Notes under the pieces: model-generated | The model's database searches: none | Seen by the model: only the letters and a program-made list of their open reading frames with translations | Told to the model about the DNA's origin: nothing | Part shown: piece after piece, positions 18,193 to 25,197 of the stretch | Layout of the letters: each line of letters begins with the position of its first letter | Numbering within the stretch: position 1 is the first letter of the stretch | Made by a program: the position numbers and the translations under genes | Assembly (NCBI GenBank): GCA_020026375.1 | Contig: JAHHQN010000001.1 | Location: forward strand, 62,001-126,000 | Direction: 5' to 3' | DNA from: Alistipes sp. | Lineage (GTDB): Bacteria; Bacteroidota; Bacteroidia; Bacteroidales; Rikenellaceae | DNA length: 64,000 nt

Positions 18193-18223
18193 CAAAGATA
18201 ACAGAAATAGATTTTTTTTCAAA
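18193..18223 (-). promoter_or_regulatory. Promoter of dxs
   Basis: On the minus strand TTTG (18220-18223), a 19-base spacer and TATCTTTG (18193-18200), an exact consensus match. The start codon begins 6 bases downstream of the -7 box. Confidence 0.8.
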
Positions 18224-18232
18224 GAAAATTCC

Positions 18233-18240
18233 TATCTTCG
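18233..18240 (+). promoter_or_regulatory. Putative -7 element of pyrH promoter
   Basis: TATCTTCG differs from TAnnTTTG at one base and lies 24 bases before the pyrH ATG. It is back-to-back with the dxs promoter. Confidence 0.4.
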
Positions 18241-18264
18241 CGTAACGACAAATCCATTTTCATT

Positions 18265-18972
18265 ATGAAATACAATCGAATACTCCTCAAATTGAGTGGC
18301 GAATCGCTCCAGGGCAGCCAGAAATACGGCCTCGCACCCGACAAACTCCAATCCTATGCCGAGCAAATCAAGGCTGTGGCACAGACCGGCGTACAAATCG
18401 GTATTGTCATCGGCGGCGGCAACATTTTCCGCGGCATGACCGGCGCCAAGAAGGGTTTTGACCGTGTGAAGGGCGACCAGATGGGTATGCTGGCCACCAT
18501 CATCAACTCCCTGGCACTGCAGTCGGCACTCGAGGACAACGGTGTGAAGGCCAAGGTGCTGACCTCAATCCGCATGGAACCCATCGGAGAGTATTATTCG
18601 AAGGCGCGCGCCATCGAGTATCTCGAAGCCGGTTATGTGGTCATCATCGGCGGCGGCACGTCAAATCCGTTCTTCACCACCGATTCGGCATCAGCTTTGC
18701 GTGGTATAGAAATCGAGGCCGACGTATTGCTCAAGGGTACACGTGTCGACGGTGTCTACACGGCCGACCCCGAAAAAGACCCCACAGCCGTGAAATTCGA
18801 TGAAATCACCTTCGACGAAGTATATGCACGCCACCTCAAAATCATGGACCTCACAGCCTTCACCCTCTGTCAGGAGAACAAGCTCGGCATCATCGTCTTC
18901 GACATGGATACCGAGGGCAATCTCGAAAAGGTGTTGGCCGGCCAGCCCATCGGCACACTCGTAAAACCCTGA
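18265..18972 (+). CDS. pyrH: UMP kinase
   Basis: PyrH phosphorylates UMP to UDP in pyrimidine nucleotide synthesis and works as a cytoplasmic hexamer. The product is 235 residues of the amino-acid-kinase fold: ILLKLSGESLQG, IVIGGGNIFRG, GDQMGMLATIINSLAL, VIIGGGTSNPFFTTDSASAL and ADVLLKGTRVDGVYTADP are all diagnostic. It heads a plus-strand unit in which a thioredoxin-like gene begins 4 bases after its stop and frr follows. Confidence 0.97.
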   Translation: MKYNRILLKLSGESLQGSQKYGLAPDKLQSYAEQIKAVAQTGVQIGIVIGGGNIFRGMTGAKKGFDRVKGDQMGMLATIINSLALQSALEDNGVKAKVLTSIRMEPIGEYYSKARAIEYLEAGYVVIIGGGTSNPFFTTDSASALRGIEIEADVLLKGTRVDGVYTADPEKDPTAVKFDEITFDEVYARHLKIMDLTAFTLCQENKLGIIVFDMDTEGNLEKVLAGQPIGTLVKP

Positions 18973-18976
18973 TGTT

Positions 18977-19561
18977 ATGGCAGCAAAGAAAAACAACAGA
19001 CTCCTGTTTATCCTTCTGGCACTCATCGTGCTTATCGGAGGAATCATTCTCTTCATGCCCACCATGGCTCCCGACAACGCGCAGAACAAGCGTCAGACCA
19101 CCGAGGAGACCACTCTGGTCAAGGTCGGTGACACGGCTCCCGACTTCACGGTCGAGATGCTCTCGGGCGAGCGCATCACCCTCTCCGAACTGAAGGGCAA
19201 GGTGGTGCTGGTGACCTTCTGGGCCACCTGGTGCCCCCCCTGCCGCGAGGAGTTGACCCATGTGCAGAAGGAGATTGTCGACCGCTTCGCCGGCCGCGAC
19301 TTCGTGTTCCTGCCCGTCTCGAGAGGCGAGGAGAAGGCCGTGGTCGAGAAGTTCATCGCCGAGAAGGGCTACACCTTCCCCGTGGGCATCGACCCCCAAC
19401 GCAAGGTCTATGACCTCTTCGCCTCGAACTATGTGCCGCGCAACTTCCTCATCGGCAGCGACGGAAAGGTGATGCTCACCACCGTGGGCTTCGATGCCGC
19501 AGAGTTCGCTCACCTGACGCAGACCATCGACGGCGCAACACAAACACAGAAAGAACAATAA
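18977..19561 (+). CDS. TlpA-like thiol-disulfide oxidoreductase
   Basis: The product is 194 residues with an N-terminal membrane anchor (about 9-28) and a thioredoxin-fold domain facing the periplasm. The redox motif is W85-C86-P-P-C89. The segments VGDTAPDFTVEMLSGE, LSELKGKVVLVTFWATWC and VPRNFLIGSDGKV fit the AhpC-TSA/TlpA/ResA group that reduces or oxidises envelope thiols. It sits between pyrH and frr, which are usually direct neighbours in bacteria, with 4-base and 15-base gaps, so it is surely co-transcribed. The partner protein is unknown. Confidence 0.88.
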   Translation: MAAKKNNRLLFILLALIVLIGGIILFMPTMAPDNAQNKRQTTEETTLVKVGDTAPDFTVEMLSGERITLSELKGKVVLVTFWATWCPPCREELTHVQKEIVDRFAGRDFVFLPVSRGEEKAVVEKFIAEKGYTFPVGIDPQRKVYDLFASNYVPRNFLIGSDGKVMLTTVGFDAAEFAHLTQTIDGATQTQKEQ

Positions 19562-19576
19562 ACCGAATATAATATT

Positions 19577-20134
19577 ATGGATACAAAAACAATTCTTGAA
19601 GCAGCCGGTTCAAAGATGATGAAGAGCGTTGCTCACCTCGAGGAGGAACTCTCCAATGTCAGAGCAGGCAAAGCCACACCCAACGTACTGAACGGTGTCA
19701 TGGTCGACTACTTCGGTTCGCAGGTTCCCGTGTCGGGAGCAGCGAGCGTTACCGTACCCGATGCCAAAACCATTCTTATCCAGCCGTGGGACAAAAACAT
19801 GTTGCGCCCCATCGAGAAGGCCATCATCGACTCCAACATCGGTCTGGCACCCTCGAACAACGGCGAGCAGATTCGTCTGTCGATTCCTCCCTTGACCGAG
19901 GACCGTCGTAAGGAGCTCGTAAAGCAGGTTCACGGCTACGGCGAGCAGGCACGCATCGGTCTGCGTAACGCACGCCGCGAGGCTGTCGACGCCTTCAAGA
20001 AGGCCCAGAAGGAGGGTATGCCCGAAGACGAGGCCAAGGACGGCGAGACCCAGTCGCAGAAGCTGCTGGAGAAGTACAGCAAGCAGCTCGACGAGGTGAT
20101 GTCGAAGAAAGAGAAGGAAATCATGACCGTCTGA
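19577..20134 (+). CDS. frr: Ribosome recycling factor
   Basis: Frr, with EF-G, splits the post-termination ribosome. The product is 185 residues, the normal size. Conserved segments are VRAGKATPNVLNGVMVDYFGS, TILIQPWDKNMLRPIEKAI, IRLSIPPLTEDRRKELVKQ and the C-terminal KYSKQLDEVMSKKEKEIMTV. It is the last gene of the pyrH unit and is followed by a strong terminator. Confidence 0.97.
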   Translation: MDTKTILEAAGSKMMKSVAHLEEELSNVRAGKATPNVLNGVMVDYFGSQVPVSGAASVTVPDAKTILIQPWDKNMLRPIEKAIIDSNIGLAPSNNGEQIRLSIPPLTEDRRKELVKQVHGYGEQARIGLRNARREAVDAFKKAQKEGMPEDEAKDGETQSQKLLEKYSKQLDEVMSKKEKEIMTV

Positions 20135-20154
20135 TGCGGTCGTCGGTTTCCGAC

Positions 20155-20196
20155 AAAAAAGTCTGTTTTCCCCGAAAGGAAAACAGACTTTTTTTT
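20155..20196. terminator. Bidirectional terminator after frr
   Basis: A long perfect stem with A-run and T-run on either side (20155-20171 with 20178-20194, loop CCGAAA) lies between convergent frr and the hydrolase gene, so it can serve both strands. Confidence 0.9.
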
Positions 20197-20214
20197 GTGT
20201 TCCTGCGGAAAAGG

Positions 20215-21591
20215 CTACTTCACCGCATTGCAGTCGAGCCACTCCACCACGGCCTCCAGCACCACCTCCGCCATGGTGGTCTCCAGCTCCTCGTACTCCG
20301 CGACTTCGCCCGTCACACAAGGCTGGAAAAGGTGGTTACAATCGGGAACAACCTTCGCCACGAGACGGCCGTTGCCCTTGAGCAACTCGCGCAGGCGACC
20401 CAGATGTGCCGCGGCATCGACCTGAGTATCCTTGTCGCCGTTCAGAGCCAATACGGGCAGGTGGTCGCAGGCCGCAATCGCCTCCGCAGGGTCATAGCAC
20501 ACAAAGGCGTGCAACCATGCCGAAGCGGCCAGCGCATCGAAGAACGACAACACATCGCCCACCTCACGGGGCAGTCGGCGCAACTCGGGTAAAGCCTCCA
20601 GTTCGCGGCGCAACTCGTCGTGCCGTGCCGCCAGTTCCTCGAACGGATACGCACGCGCCACCTCGACGATACGCTTCCTCTCCGTCATCATCTGCCCGCG
20701 GAGCTCATCGGGCAGATGTCGCAGGGCATGTTGCGCCTGCATCTCCAGCACCTTGTCGCCCGACAACATCGAGCCGGCCAACGAGACGATGAAATCGACC
20801 TTGCGCTCCGCGGCCGCCGCCATGAAAGCAATGGTGCCGCCCTCGCTGTGTCCCATGATGCCGCACGGCACTTGAGCCAGCTGCGGGTCGCGCTTCACGA
20901 AATCGACCGCCCCGAGGGCGTCCTCTCTGAAATTGGCGGTCGTGGCGGCGGCATAACACGCCTGCACCTCCGGCGATGCTCCATAGCCGCGGTCGTCGTA
21001 GCGCAGCACGGCATAGCCCTCACGGGTCAGGCGGTCGGCCAGCACCGCAAAGGGACGATGTTCGAAAATCTCCTCGTCGCGGTTCTGCAATCCGCTGCCT
21101 GTCACCAGCACCACCACGGCCTTGACCTCTTCCGAAGCAGGACGGGTCAGCGTGCCGTGCAACTCCACCCCCTCATCGCGGCTCTCGAAGGTGACATTTT
21201 CCGAACGGTAGGGAAATGGCGGACGCGGGGTCTGCGGACGTCGGAGCGTCTGCTTGGCCAGCGGCATCATGTAGTCGACACCGTTCTGCGTAAACGTACC
21301 CATCACCATCGACGGAGTCATCACCGTTCCCTCATAGCGTATTCCCAGACGGGGCAGTTGCAGCGTCACCGCTCCCCCACCGACCTTCACCGAGTCAACG
21401 GGAATACCGAAAGCCCCCTGGTCGGGCGAGTCCATCGTCACCTTCCACCCCTCATCGGCAGGCGAGAAGCGGAACACCACTCTGAGAGTGTGTCCCCCGA
21501 CATCGAGTGTTCCCGACCATTTCCCCTTCATCTCCTGCGCCATGCCCCACACGGGCAGCAGCAGGCACATCAGCCACAAGATTCTTTTCAT
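20215..21591 (-). CDS. Secreted alpha/beta hydrolase
   Basis: The product is 458 residues with a signal peptide (cleavage near GMAQ). Residues about 20-125 form a beta-rich N-terminal domain (GKWSGTLDVGGHTLRVVFRF and repeated strands). Residues about 130-458 form an alpha/beta-hydrolase domain with nucleophile Ser249 (GHSEGG), oxyanion region VTGSGLQNRDEE, acid Asp in LNGDKDTQVD and His in DCNHLFQP. Similar proteins are annotated as esterases or dienelactone-hydrolase-like peptidases; the substrate is unknown. The ATG at 21591 gives the signal peptide; the longer frame reads into a non-coding C-rich region. Confidence 0.85.
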   Translation of the reverse strand: MKRILWLMCLLLPVWGMAQEMKGKWSGTLDVGGHTLRVVFRFSPADEGWKVTMDSPDQGAFGIPVDSVKVGGGAVTLQLPRLGIRYEGTVMTPSMVMGTFTQNGVDYMMPLAKQTLRRPQTPRPPFPYRSENVTFESRDEGVELHGTLTRPASEEVKAVVVLVTGSGLQNRDEEIFEHRPFAVLADRLTREGYAVLRYDDRGYGASPEVQACYAAATTANFREDALGAVDFVKRDPQLAQVPCGIMGHSEGGTIAFMAAAAERKVDFIVSLAGSMLSGDKVLEMQAQHALRHLPDELRGQMMTERKRIVEVARAYPFEELAARHDELRRELEALPELRRLPREVGDVLSFFDALAASAWLHAFVCYDPAEAIAACDHLPVLALNGDKDTQVDAAAHLGRLRELLKGNGRLVAKVVPDCNHLFQPCVTGEVAEYEELETTMAEVVLEAVVEWLDCNAVK

Positions 21592-21893
21592 GATTTCAGA
21601 CATTCTGCCACCCCGAAAAGGCGGCAATCCACTCTTGCAAGGTAGACATTTTGCGCCAATCCGCCAAACATTCGCCCCACTCTTTACCTCTGCCGCCGAC
21701 CTCCGCGACAACTTCGCCGACCTCCGCCGCGTCCTCTTCGGGCTGCCCCCCCTCCGCCGCCGCAACGTCCGTTTTCGGGCAACCTTCTCTCCGCCACGGC
21801 ATCGTCTGCGGGCAACCGCCGCCGTGTCCGTTCGCCGCCTATCGGGGAAACCGCCTGCCGACAGACATTTACGGAAGCATATAAATATAGGTA
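21592..21893. other. C-rich intergenic region without a supported gene
   Basis: The plus strand is rich in C and poor in G. It contains an imperfect direct repeat beginning GCCGACCTCCGC (first near 21694, again near 21715). A frame stays open through it mainly because stop codons are rare in such DNA. I see no protein family, RNA gene or clear promoter. Confidence 0.5.
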
Positions 21894-21929
21894 CAAAAAA
21901 AGGCTCCGAACGGATAACCGTTCGGAGCC
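21894..21929 (-). terminator. Terminator of pckA
   Basis: A 12-bp perfect hairpin (21902-21913 with 21918-21929) is followed by a T run on the minus strand, about 45 bases past the pckA stop. Confidence 0.9.
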
Positions 21930-21972
21930 ACTATTTATTGAGGTGTTACCCTCTCAAAATCCGTTGTGAGAA

Positions 21973-23580
21973 TTACTTCAACTTGGGACCAGCAGCAACG
22001 AGAGACTTACCCTCCTCGTTACCGGTGAACTTAGCGAAGTTCTTCACGAAGCGACCTGCCAAATCCTCAGCACGCTTCTCCCACTCGCCGGCCTCGGTGT
22101 AAGTGTCACGAGGATCGAGGATGTGAGCGTCAACACCCGGCAACTCGGTGGGAACCTTGAAGTCGAATGTGGGGATCATCTTGGTAGGAGCCTTGTCGAT
22201 CGAACCGTCGAGGATAGCGTCGATGATACCACGAGTATCGCGGATCGAGATACGCTTGCCGGTACCGTTCCAACCGGTGTTCACGAGGTATGCGGTAGCG
22301 CCCGACTGCTGCATGCGCTTAACCAGCTCCTCACCGTACTTGGTGGGGTGCAGCGACAGGAACGCAGCACCGAAGCAAGCCGAGAAGGTAGGAGTGGGCT
22401 CGGTGATACCACGCTCGGTACCAGCCAACTTGGCGGTGAAACCCGACAGGAAGTAGTACTTGGTCTGCTCGGGAGTCAGAATCGAAACGGGAGGCAGTAC
22501 ACCGAATGCGTCAGCCGACAGGAAGATTACCTTCTTAGCGGCGGGAGCCTTCGATACGGGCTTCACGATGTTGTTGATGTGGAAGATAGGATACGAAACA
22601 CGAGTGTTCTCGGTAACCGACTTGTCAGCGTAGTCGCAGTGGCCGTTCTCGTCAACAGTTACGTTCTCGAGCAGCGCGTTGCGGCGGATAGCGTTCCAGA
22701 TATCGGGCTCGTTCTCCTGCGAGAGGTTGATAACCTTGGCGTAGCAACCGCCCTCGAAGTTGAACACACCGTCGTCGTCCCAACCGTGCTCGTCGTCACC
22801 GATCAGCTGACGCTTGGGGTCGGTCGACAGAGTGGTCTTACCAGTACCCGACAGACCGAAGAAGATAGCGGTCTCGCCCTTCTCGTTGGTGTTGGCCGAG
22901 CAGTGCATGGCAGCGATGCCCTTCAGGGGGAGGAGGTAGTTCATGTAAGAGAACATACCCTTCTTCATCTCACCACCGTACCAGGTATTGATGATTACCT
23001 GCATCTTCTCGGTGAGGTTGAATACAACGGCGGTCTCAGAGTTCAGACCCAACTCCTTGTAGTTCTCAACCTTGGCCTTCGAAGCGTTCAATACTACGAA
23101 ATCGGGCTCACCGTACTCCTCCAACTCAGCGTCGGTGGGGCGGATAAACATATTCTTAACGAAGTGAGCCTGCCAAGCCACCTCCATGATGAAACGAATC
23201 TTCAGACGAGTGCTCTCGTTGGCACCGCAGAAAGTATCGACAACATAGAGCTTCTTGTTCGACAGCTCGGTACCAGCGAGCTTCTTCAGCTCGTTCCATG
23301 CCTCAACGCTGACGGGCTTGTTGTCGTTCTTATACTCGTCAGATGTCCACCAGATGGTATCCTTGGTAACATCGTCCTTTACCCAGAACTTATCCTTGGG
23401 TGAACGGCCGGTATAAACGCCAGTCATTACGTTAACGGCACCGGTGTCGGTGAGCTGACCCTTGTCAAAACCGGTCAGACCTTCCTTAGTCTCCTCGCGG
23501 AACAACTCATCGTAAGAGGGGTTGTAGATGACCTCAGTTGCGCCGGTAATACCGTACTTCTGCAAATCCAATTTGTTCAT
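21973..23580 (-). CDS. pckA: ATP-dependent phosphoenolpyruvate carboxykinase
   Basis: PckA interconverts oxaloacetate plus ATP with PEP plus CO2 plus ADP. In gut Bacteroidales it is thought to run mainly toward oxaloacetate, fixing CO2 and gaining ATP during fermentation. The product is 535 residues, the normal length. The P-loop GLSGTGKTT is at 242-250, with TGRSPKDKFWV (about 57-67), NTWYGGEMKKGMFSYMNY, the metal-binding DDEHGWDDDGVFNFEGGCYAK and GWNGTGKRISI. Codon choice resembles fba and suggests strong expression. It is monocistronic with its own promoter and terminator. Confidence 0.97.
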   Translation of the reverse strand: MNKLDLQKYGITGATEVIYNPSYDELFREETKEGLTGFDKGQLTDTGAVNVMTGVYTGRSPKDKFWVKDDVTKDTIWWTSDEYKNDNKPVSVEAWNELKKLAGTELSNKKLYVVDTFCGANESTRLKIRFIMEVAWQAHFVKNMFIRPTDAELEEYGEPDFVVLNASKAKVENYKELGLNSETAVVFNLTEKMQVIINTWYGGEMKKGMFSYMNYLLPLKGIAAMHCSANTNEKGETAIFFGLSGTGKTTLSTDPKRQLIGDDEHGWDDDGVFNFEGGCYAKVINLSQENEPDIWNAIRRNALLENVTVDENGHCDYADKSVTENTRVSYPIFHINNIVKPVSKAPAAKKVIFLSADAFGVLPPVSILTPEQTKYYFLSGFTAKLAGTERGITEPTPTFSACFGAAFLSLHPTKYGEELVKRMQQSGATAYLVNTGWNGTGKRISIRDTRGIIDAILDGSIDKAPTKMIPTFDFKVPTELPGVDAHILDPRDTYTEAGEWEKRAEDLAGRFVKNFAKFTGNEEGKSLVAAGPKLK

Positions 23581-23688
23581 AATAATTTATTTTAAATTAA
23601 AAAACATCTTTTGCTTTTCATTTCGAAACTGTTCGTCTCGCAGGTGTCAATATAACAAAACCTTTCGACTTTTACAACTCCGACGCCA

Positions 23689-23719
23689 CAAAGATAGGAA
23701 ATGTTTTAGACTTGTGAAA
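23689..23719 (-). promoter_or_regulatory. Promoter of pckA
   Basis: On the minus strand TATCTTTG (23689-23696) is preceded after 19 bases by TTTC (23716-23719). The start codon is about 108 bases downstream, so the mRNA has a long leader. Confidence 0.65.
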
Positions 23720-23917
23720 AGATTAACAATGAAAATTCATTTTTTTTCAATTATTTTTTCCAATAGTCCCATCAGCCCGATTTATGCCCTCTTTTGCTCC
23801 CAAAATGCCGCCTGCGCCACCACGACTACACCGACAGTATCAGACAGATGCCTGCGCGACGGCCGAGGGATTGCAAAATATTGGCAGGCGATGTTTTTTT
23901 GTTTGCAAATTTTTTGT

Positions 23918-23925
23918 TAAATTTG
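23918..23925 (+). promoter_or_regulatory. -7 element of hemW promoter
   Basis: TAAATTTG ends 4 bases before the hemW ATG, which predicts a leaderless mRNA. The nearest TTTG (23898-23901) is spaced 16 bases away, a little short. Confidence 0.55.
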
Positions 23926-23929
23926 AGAT

Positions 23930-25039
23930 ATGGCAGGAATATATTACCACATACCCTTCTGCAAACGGATATGCGCCTACTGCGATTTCTACAAGAGCGC
24001 AGAGCTCAAATATACCGATGCAGCCCTCGAAAGAATGCACGCCGAGCTGGAAGAAAGGAAAGATTATCTTTCGAATGAAAAAATCGAGACCCTCTATTTC
24101 GGCGGCGGCACCCCCTCGCTGCTTTCGACCCGTCAGATTGCCGGACTGCTCGCCCACACACGCGAGTGCATGGATTGCAGCCGGGTGGAGGAGGTCACCC
24201 TCGAGGCCAACCCCGACGACCTCACCCCCCGTTATCTGGCCGAACTGCGTCAGGCGGGCGTCAACCGTCTTTCGATAGGCATACAGTCGTTCGACGACGA
24301 GTGCCTGAAGCTGATGAACCGCCGTCACACGGCCGCCGAAGCGGAGCGTGTGGTGACCGAGGCACAGCAGGCCGGATTCGACAATCTGACCATCGACCTC
24401 ATCTACGGCGTGCCAGGATTTCAGGGCAGCCGTCTCGAGGAGTCGCTCGAGCGCGCCGTGGCACTGGGTGTGCAGCACATTTCGGCCTACCACCTGACCA
24501 TCGAACCCGACACCGCCTTCGGCCGCCGCATGGCACGCGGCAACTTCGCCCCCGTGAGCGAGGAGGTCAGCGAGGAGGAGTACCTCAAGGTACACCACAC
24601 CCTCACCCGTGCCAGCTTCGAGCATTACGAGATTTCGAACTTCGCCCTGCCGGGCTTCCGCGCCCGTCACAATGCCGCCTACTGGCACGGACGCAAGTAC
24701 CTCGGCATAGGTGCCGGCGCCCACTCCTACGACGGCAACGAACGCCACTGGAATGTCAGCTCGGTGAAGGACTACATCGCAGGGGCGGCCCCCGAAGCCG
24801 AGCAGCTCACCCCCCACGACAAGTTCAACGAATATGTCATGACACGGCTGCGCACCTGCGAGGGCATCGACCTCCACCAGATGGCCGCCCTCTTCGGCGA
24901 GGAGCATGCCCGCATGACGCTGAAAAATGCGGCACGGTTTACGGCCGCGGGAATTATGCGACAAAATGAACACAAACTGTTTATTCCACCCGAAAAATTC
25001 CTGCTTTCCGATGCCGTCATCGCGGAATTGTTCGAATGA
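23930..25039 (+). CDS. hemW: Radical SAM heme chaperone HemW
   Basis: HemW binds heme and a [4Fe-4S] cluster and delivers heme to respiratory enzymes; such proteins were long misannotated as oxygen-independent coproporphyrinogen oxidases. The product is 369 residues. The radical SAM motif is C11-x3-C15-x2-C18 followed by DF, and lacks the extra C-terminal Cys of HemN. Diagnostic segments are YFGGGTPSLLS, VTLEANPDDLT, RLSIGIQSFDDE, LIYGVPG and the C-terminal YWHGRKYLGIGAGAHSY (HemW domain). The start at 23930 gives the family N-terminus MAGIYYHIPFC. Confidence 0.94.
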   Translation: MAGIYYHIPFCKRICAYCDFYKSAELKYTDAALERMHAELEERKDYLSNEKIETLYFGGGTPSLLSTRQIAGLLAHTRECMDCSRVEEVTLEANPDDLTPRYLAELRQAGVNRLSIGIQSFDDECLKLMNRRHTAAEAERVVTEAQQAGFDNLTIDLIYGVPGFQGSRLEESLERAVALGVQHISAYHLTIEPDTAFGRRMARGNFAPVSEEVSEEEYLKVHHTLTRASFEHYEISNFALPGFRARHNAAYWHGRKYLGIGAGAHSYDGNERHWNVSSVKDYIAGAAPEAEQLTPHDKFNEYVMTRLRTCEGIDLHQMAALFGEEHARMTLKNAARFTAAGIMRQNEHKLFIPPEKFLLSDAVIAELFE

Positions 25040-25114
25040 GCGGACGGAAGGGGCAATTTACTGATAGAGAAAAGCATAAAATTTTTTAAATAATTTTATT
25101 AAGCGCGGAATTTT

Positions 25115-25146
25115 GTTGCTTAATATAAATATATGTATTACATTTG
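25115..25146 (+). promoter_or_regulatory. Promoter of the glycogen cluster
   Basis: GTTG (25115-25118), a 20-base spacer and TACATTTG (25139-25146), about 50 bases before the first glycogen gene. Confidence 0.6.
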
Positions 25147-25197
25147 CGACCTATTTAAAACAACGATATAACAATATCACAAAATAACCTTATTAAT

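Larger units (their letters stand above)
23581..23929. other. Divergent intergenic region pckA/hemW
   Basis: The AT-rich 349 bases hold the pckA promoter with a leader of about 105 bases, a central GC-rich stretch (about 23780-23880) with no recognised feature, and the hemW promoter at the right end. I found no small gene. Confidence 0.5.

Noticed and set aside
21488..22102. A 204-codon plus-strand frame between the hydrolase gene and pckA
   Set aside because: It runs antisense into both flanking genes and across a terminator hairpin.
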